The translations under genes were made by a program, and so were the position numbers. This document shows positions 57,543 through 64,000 of a stretch of DNA of 64,000 nucleotides, piece after piece. The notes below the pieces were generated by a model. That model saw only the letters and a list, made by a program, of their open reading frames with translations, was not told the origin of the DNA and ran no database searches. Each line of letters begins with the position of its first letter. Positions within the stretch are counted from its first letter, which is position 1. Origin of the DNA: Rhododendron vialii (taxonomy: Eukaryota; Streptophyta; Magnoliopsida; Ericales; Ericaceae); assembly GCF_030253575.1 (NCBI RefSeq), contig NC_080562.1, forward strand, positions 43,005,852 to 43,069,851, in the 5' to 3' direction.

Positions 57543-60500
57543 CTACAGTATCTCTTCAACAAAATCTTCATCTTGATGCTGTGCCGGCAAGAGCCTCGGA
57601 GGAGAAGAGCCTACTTGGCCAGTTTCCCCTAACATCATGGGCCGAATAATCTGCACATTCAAATTAACATTATGTTGTGCATCTCTCTCGGAATATTTAA
57701 AGTGACATTTACAAAAAGCCTCTCCTAACTCAAACACAGCTGATAACAAAAAGAATGCACAAGCTACATTTATTTATTTTTTTCCATATAATTTTAACTG
57801 CATGGGATTATTAGGACCATCAGCTGAATAGAAAGCCCTACGCACAGGAAGTAACAAAAAGCTTGTGGACATTGTAAGCCCCAATATATTGAGAAAGTTT
57901 CTTTTTATTTTATCTCATTTGTTCCTATTTTATTTCACAAATCATTGAAAGAAGAAACACATCGTTCTCCTGTAACATGAACCATCGTTCTACTGTAAAA
58001 CATGAACCAGATGTTAATCAAATGACCATTGTTTCCCTAAATTAAACATGATAAGTATCTTCGATATGCTCATTAATATGAAACACCATTAGCACATGAT
58101 ATGCATCAGAAGTATGGAAATTGTTAAAATTATAACTGTTGGGGCCAAAGTGCCCCCATAGATTTGGTTACACAATGTCACTTCTAGTGACCGCTCTGAA
58201 AACAAACTTGCGGGTGTGACGTCGAATGTCATAAAAGACTTAATTGATTGAAACCCTCCCTAGCACCGGGTTTTAGGAGATGGTGGAAAAGCAGTTAGAC
58301 AATAACAAGTACATATTCATAACAAGAAGAACTAAATGCAAATTTCCTACAAGTTAACAGCTGCAAAACCATATAAATGAATCTAAAATGCAGAACTAAT
58401 CAACAACAGAGACATACTCCCACAAGTAGAAAATAAAATGAATATCCATTATCCAGTAATTTGAAACAGTGATGGATGACTAGACCTAAAACACATAAAT
58501 CAGTCAATAACATTAGTTTAGATTATATTTAAGGAAGGAAAATATTTACAAGGCACAAGCACCAAACCTTCTCTATTTCATTGGCAAGATGAGGGTTCTC
58601 TTTCAAGTACTGCATTGCTCTATCCCTTCCCTGTCCCAACCTTAAATACAAAAGACATAAAACAACAGGTCAAGATGTTGGAAAGGGACCGAGAGAGAGG
58701 TTGAAAGGCTTTTTATGATTTGATAGCGACACAAGGACATAATAACTTGGGTACTATGTGTGCAATAAAAGACTTTCCAACCCCCTTTGGATCACCAAAT
58801 TTAGGAGTGTGAGACACAGAACCAGAAGGTGCCACTGGCATCAGGAGCAGGCAGCAAATAACTTGGGTACTATGTGTGCTTTCAAATAACTTGGGGTACC
58901 TGAGAAAGAGCTAATGATCAAGTTTGTGGAAGTTTATTTTGCTGAGGGGAGCTTTAAGAAGCAAAAATCCAGAGTTAATTAGCTCAGTCTAAGGGATCAG
59001 TGGATCACAACCTATGATGCACGGACACGGATACTGACACGGGAATTCTTAAGAAATGGGGACACGAACACGGTGGGGGACACGTCACGTGTATATTTAT
59101 TTATTTATTTATATAATATAAATAATTATAGTTTGACACCCAGAAATGTTTAAAAATTTACAATTTGGCCCCAAATTTTTTAAAAAAAATTACAGTTTGA
59201 CCCCCAATTTTTTTTTAAATTACAGTTTGGTCCCTGCCGTGTCCCCAAACGTGTCCCCGTAAAAAATTTAAATTAAATTATGGGACACGCTACATGTCCC
59301 CGCCATGTCCGACACTGCGATACTTCGACCTTTAGAGGTGTCGGTGCTTCATAGATCACAACACTAAATTCTTGCACCAGAAATGGCTTCTAATAAGGAT
59401 AGGAACAAGATTCAGAGCCGTTCAAAAAGTCTAACTGGTGGAAGATTAGAAGATCCTGCTAGCATTAAAGATGAGATTCTGCAGTATTATGTTGGTCTTT
59501 TGGGCACTACATTTGAGGTCAGTAATGATGCCGGGAGGGATCTGGGTATTACTAGCATCATGAAAGTTCCTGAAGAGCTGTAGTCTCAGTCCTTTTGTTA
59601 CTTTGGAGGAGATCAAAATCTTCCCTTGCTTCTATCAAAAGGAATAAAAGCCCAGGGCCTGATGGGGTTTAACTCCGCTTTTTTCCAAGACAACTGGGTC
59701 CAAGCTATAAACCAATTCTTTCTTACTGAGAGCTGAGAAGGCAGTGGAATTCCACTGCCATTACCCTTGTGCCAAAATCCAACTCTCCTCCCACCATCAA
59801 CGACTACAGGCCCATTGCCTGCTGTAATGTAACTTTTAAATGTGTGAGCAAGATTCCGGCTAATAGGCTGCAGTCCATCCTTCCACATTTAATCAGTCCC
59901 TTGACTCCCTCCCAATCTGATTTTGCGAAGGGCAGATCAATCAGGGACAATATTCTCTTGATGCAAGAGTTGGTTAAAAATTACCCTTTAAACGAGGGAA
60001 TTCCTAGATGTGCAATGAAATTAGACCTGATGAAAGTCAAACAGTGTGTGAGCAATATTCTCTTGGGATTTCTTGTTTGAAATTATAGAGATTATGGAGT
60101 TTCCAATGCTCTTCACTAGCTGGGTCAAACAGTGTGTTACCACAGCTATGTTTTCAGTAGTGCTTATTGGTAGTTGGTGGGTTTCTTTCCTGGCAAGAGA
60201 GGGCTTAGGCAAGGAGATCCCGCTCTCCATATTTGTTTTTGGTGATCATGGAAGCTCTCACTGCTAGGTTTAATTTCAGAACTTCTCACTTGGCCTTCAC
60301 CTTCCATCCCAGATGCAGGGATTTAAACATCAGCCATCTCATCTTTGCAGATGATCTTTTCATACTCTGTGGTGCATATGCCAACTCCCTCCAACTGGTA
60401 AAAGATGTGTTGAATGATTTCCATAAGTTTGCTGGGTTGCAACCTAACCTTCAGAAGAGTTCAATTGTGTTTGCTGGGGTTGATCAACATACTAAAGATG

Positions 60501-63500
60501 GTCTGCAGTGTATTCTCGCCATTCCTGAGGGTTTTCTCCCTGTTAAGTATCTTAGTGTCCCCCTCATTCCGACCAGACTAAGGGCTCGGGATTGTCATGT
60601 GCTGGTGGAAAAAATCTTGAAGAGGGTGCAATCTTGGTCTAGCAAGCTGCTGTATTATGGTGGTAGAGCACAACTCATCAATGCTGTGTTATTTAGCATT
60701 CAAGTGTACTGGAGTTCCACCTTCATCCTCCCTTTCAAAATTTTGGCAAAAGTTGAGTTCTCTTAAAGCTTTCTTTTGGAGAGGTTCAGACATGAGAACC
60801 TCATGTGCAAAAGTTAGATGGCAATCAGTTTGTAACCCTAGGAATGAAAGAGGCCTTGGGTTTAGACTGCTTGAAGAATGGAATGGTCTAGCAAGCTGCT
60901 GTCTTATGGTGGTAGAGCACAGCTCATCAATGCTGTGTTATTTAGCATTCTAGTGTACTGGAGTTCCACCTTCATCCTCCCTTTTAAAATTTTGGCAAAA
61001 GTTGAGAGTTCTCTTAAAGCTTTCTTTTGGAGAGGTTCAGACATGAGAACCTCAGGTGCAAAAGTTAGATGGCAATCAGTTTGTAAACCTAGGAATGAAA
61101 GAGGCCTTGGGTTTAGACTGCTTGAAGAATGGAATGGGGCAGCCATGGTGAAACACATTAGGCTATATGTCAAAAAGCTGACACCCTACGGGTTAAGTGG
61201 GTTCACACTTATCTAATCAAGTCTGCTTGTTTTTGGACTATGAAGGTTCCCCAAAATGCTTCCTGGACTCAGGAAAATTCTCAACCTCAGAAGCTTAGTC
61301 CATCCATGGATTAAATGTGTTGTGGGTAATGGCCAAAACACATTCTTTTGGTGGGACAATTGGCACTCTTTAGGTCCTCAGGGTCAAAGCTCCTATTGTT
61401 CCCTGGCATAGGGTCATCATTTGGTGCTCTCATTATGTGCCCAGATGGGCCATAATTGAGTGGCTTGCTTTGCTGGGTCGTTTGGCTACCAAAGATAGGC
61501 TTCATGCGTGTTACCACTGACGATGGATGTGTGCTATGTGGTATTGAGCAAGAAACACATGACCATCTCTTCTTTCATTGTGGATACTCAGAGAGAATCT
61601 GGACTTATTTTTTGCATGAGAATGGGATTTATAAAGCTGGCCTTGACCTTCTTGGTGAAGTAAATTGGATGACTCAGCATTGTGGTGGTTCCAGTTTCAA
61701 GCATTCAGTTTTGAAGCTCTCGGCTGCTGTGGTTTATGGCATCTGGTGTGAGAGAAATTGCGGGGTCTTCAGAAAGCAGAGGATCAATCTGAAGGACCTT
61801 ATTGCCAAGATCAAGACAGACTTGAGAGCATGCTTGATCTCTTGGAAAGGAGTGAAAGAGTCGGATGAGAATCGGTTGCTTTGCCTCACATGGCAAATTC
61901 TACCCACTGTTTTTGCATAGTTAGACGACTTAGTTGGTGTTTTCTTTCTATGTTTGTAATGGTTTCAGCTAGGTAGTAACTAGCCTTGTTTTGGATTGCA
62001 AGGGTATGCCCTTGGCCTTGTTTGGTTGGTTATTTCTCAATGAAAATTAACTGACCAAAAAAAAAGGTTAGTTGCAGAACCTATGCACGAAACTAGTCTC
62101 TAGTGTTGTGCATCAAATGATCTATACCAACTTGTAACGTACGACATGTCAATTGCATAGGTTTATAGCCATCAAACAAATGGCCCCCCCTAAGAAAACA
62201 ATTCAGGACGAAGAAACGACTAAGAATATAACCAAATAAACCCTCCTATTGCAGTTGCAAGTCTGAAATTTGAAATCCCACAGAAGCTAATTAATTGGGT
62301 AATGGGTAGTACTGTATTAAAATCCAAATTAGACATCCATATGCAAATTACGAAAACCTAGCAACAGAAAACACATACTTAGCCATGCAAATGGAAAGTC
62401 CAGAAGACAAACCTATGATCTCCATAGCTGTACCAGGAACCCTTCTTTAATACTACATCCATCATTTCAGCACAATCCAAAATGCAACCCTGCATATCAA
62501 ATCAAATATAAGAACGCGAAATGTACGGATTAGACCATTGTAAATAAAGAAGAGAGTACGTAGTGCAATTCAAACCAGTTTGCTAACTCCCTCGCCAAAC
62601 ACAATTTCCATTTCGGCTTGCTTGTACGGCCTTGACACCTGAACATTGACACCACTTGTCTTGAGCAAGGAACAGAGGACCCATAGAGAGATTGCAACTA
62701 CATGTTTTTACTGACAACAACTAATATTGGAGAATCATCAAAAGTTAAATGAAACATGCAAATATGGTGAATAAAATTACTACTACATATGCGGTGTCCA
62801 AGCCCTAAGGTATAGCAAAAAAAGGTGATCGTGAGTGCATAAATCTAGAACATCAAACCTTTGGCTTTAACTATACCAGAAAATATAAGAATAAGCTATC
62901 TCAATGTCTATTATTAGTCACAAAATTTAAAAATATCATGACGCCTTCAGCGGTCAACCACTAGGCCAAAATCCAGCAGCTGTAATTCCTGAACCTGGAT
63001 GAAGAGTTAATAGGCTATTTTCAACAATCTGAAAGTTGTTCACTAATTGGTATAAAATGATGATAACACTATATCTCCAATTTCTACTGATAATGACGAT
63101 ATCCAGAAGCATTGTTAGTTATTATCTACAATAATTTAAATATTGCAAAACAAAATGAAACTATCATATTACAACTAGGGGATGCCTAATAAGTGGTATC
63201 CTGGTATCTGATGGAATTACTATTGTGATGCTGATGTTTTCTTCTCTGTATTCTTTCATCTAAATTTGTATTGTTGAATATCTTCCAGCTTTCCACTGTT
63301 TTGAAGAATCATTGGGCTCCTAGCCATTCAAGGCAGTTACATCAAATTTGCACTTGCTACTTAACGTGTCATGTGTTTTTGAAGGAAGTAAGTTCAAGAG
63401 GCAAATGAGATCATGATAAGATATAATAAAATCGAAAGAAACAATTCTATTTATGTGAGATGAAACCATCCACAATCAGTTCGTTTTATGAGGGATAGAT

Positions 63501-63780
63501 TAAATTTCGGCCCACACTATGTTTAGTTTCACTTACCTTACTCTTTTGAACTCTCACACGTACTTTAAGCCCAATGTCTTCATCTCCTTTCCTAAATAAT
63601 GAGCAGTGTCCACAGGATTTATATGTTGAAGTCCAAATATAACTTAGTATCCAATTGAGCTGGTTTTGTGCTTACGAACTTTATCTTCCCTGTAGCGCGT
63701 ATTTCAAGACGAACCGATGCAAAGAACTTCAAAGCAATTCCTCCACTGGTGACTTCAGGATTTCCATAAAATACACCAAT
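57543..63780 (-). CDS. RECA: Organelle-type RecA homologue, 3' half (5' part beyond window)
   Basis: Visible exons: 63,780-63,680, 63,591-63,537, 62,638-62,576, 62,489-62,413, 58,640-58,567, 57,650-57,543, all in phase. Plant RecA homologues act in chloroplast or mitochondrial recombination repair. Seen: the loop L2 region [14 protein letters not shown], then [93 protein letters not shown] and [11 protein letters not shown], matching the C-terminal half of bacterial RecA. The last exon adds a plant-specific tail of 36 residues ending DEDFVEEIL. Walker A and B and the targeting peptide are outside the window, so plastid or mitochondrial location is undecided. The intron 62,412-58,641 holds a LINE in antisense. 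Confidence 0.93.
57755..58566. other. Last intron of the RecA-like gene
   Basis: AT-rich intron sequence between the last two exons; no insert recognised. Confidence 0.5.
58990..59362. mobile_element. Non-autonomous repeat with GATCACAAC-type ends
   Basis: Left GATCACAACCTATGATGCAC is mirrored by the complement of the right end, TTGTGATCTATGAAGCACCG. The interior is rich in GGACACG/CGTGTCC words and has three copies of an AATTTACAGTTTGRCCCC-like unit. Same repeat type as 37.2-37.7 kb. Directly abuts the LINE. Confidence 0.65.
59370..62066 (+). mobile_element. Degenerate LINE (reverse transcriptase and zf-RVT remnants) in RecA intron
   Basis: A non-LTR retrotransposon ORF2 relic, truncated at the 5' end (no endonuclease). 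Pieces in successive frames: [20 protein letters not shown] near 59,430; the RT region [20 protein letters not shown] and [20 protein letters not shown] near 59,790; the RT active-site block [12 protein letters not shown] at 60,338; a zinc-binding zf-RVT-like part [19 protein letters not shown] near 61,530. It ends with TTTCTCAATGAAAATTAAC and a poly-A run (62,057-62,065). Several frameshifts and stops mean it is inactive. Orientation is opposite to the host gene. Confidence 0.88.
60634..61139 (+). repeat. Tandem duplication of about 250 bp inside the LINE
   Basis: The block starting GGTCTAGCAAGCTGCTGT-TTATGG (60,636) is repeated from 60,886, including CTTTCTTTTGGAGAGG and GGCCTTGGGTTTAGACTGC. 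The copies differ at a handful of positions, so the duplication postdates insertion or is moderately old. Confidence 0.88.
62067..62412. other. RecA intron remainder
   Basis: Intron sequence between the LINE poly-A and the exon at 62,413; nothing else recognised. Confidence 0.5.
62639..63536. other. RecA-like gene intron
   Basis: AT-rich intron between the exons at 62,576-62,638 and 63,537-63,591; no insert recognised. Confidence 0.5.
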
Positions 63781-64000
63781 CTAAGCACAAAGGAGCAAGA
63801 CAATTGGTCTCTGGATGAGAAGTCATTTATGCATAGTGAACACCAGACAAAATTACGCATAATAAACATAGAAAATAGAAAATTTACCCAAGCCAACTAG
63901 GTTACAGCATCCCAGGGTTAGTATACATTATTACCATCTACATGCAATTGCCCCTAGTACAGTCCACCAAGAGCACTCTATCCCAAATTAATCAAAAGTA
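63781..64000. other. RecA-like gene intron at window edge
   Basis: Upstream intron; the next exon is beyond the window. Confidence 0.5.

Overview
This is nuclear DNA of a flowering plant, most likely a woody eudicot; I cannot fix the species. The evidence is multi-exon genes with GT-AG introns, a PsbR gene, a plant-type bacterial RecA homologue, callose synthase sequence, many (GA/CT)n tracts, and dense nested plant transposons. No prokaryotic operon or CRISPR structure is present.

Layout. 1-1.4 kb: a chimeric relic in which one exon of a renalase-like oxidoreductase gene is fused to the 3' end of a CRPK1-like kinase gene; intact versions of both lie at 38-54 kb. 2.2-5.0 kb: a MITE and a probable Tat/Ogre-type LTR relic. 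6.0-10.0 kb (-): a callose synthase fragment of 13 exons, missing both ends, with two amber stops and one damaged splice donor. 11.2-15.4 kb (-): an intact nine-exon PIG-L gene (286 aa), part of which is repeated in inverted orientation at 18.2-19.0 kb. 20.16-35.83 kb: one Mutator-like element (9-bp target duplication) whose gene joins a MULE transposase to an OTU cysteine-protease domain. Inside it sits a Ty3/gypsy array, LTR-gagpol-LTR-gagpol-LTR, with a single outer 5-bp duplication. 35.9-37.9 kb: palindromic MITE and repeats. 38.0-44.1 kb (-): intact CRPK1-like kinase gene (392 aa), whose 5'-UTR intron is filled with a SINE and MITEs. 45.5-47.1 kb: non-autonomous relative of the 20-36 kb Mutator-like element. 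47.6-49.1 kb: foldback elements. 49.4-53.6 kb (+): intact nine-exon FAD/NAD(P)-binding oxidoreductase (369 aa). 54.5-56.2 kb (+): psbR (144 aa) with a duplicated G-box promoter module. 57.5-64 kb (-): 3' half of a RecA homologue, with a degenerate LINE inside one intron.

The host genes are unrelated housekeeping and signalling genes with no shared pathway: GPI-anchor synthesis (PIG-L), cold signalling (CRPK1-like), redox (renalase-like), photosystem II (PsbR) and organelle DNA repair (RecA). The window is better read as a record of transposon nesting and segmental rearrangement. The strongest unusual points are the OTU-bearing Mutator-like element, the insertion of a perfect tandem LTR retrotransposon array at its stop codon, and the end-to-start duplication junction at 0.31 kb. 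Exon coordinates were derived by hand from reading frame and GT-AG sites; total coding lengths of all three full-length multi-exon genes on which I checked every phase, and of psbR, are divisible by three.
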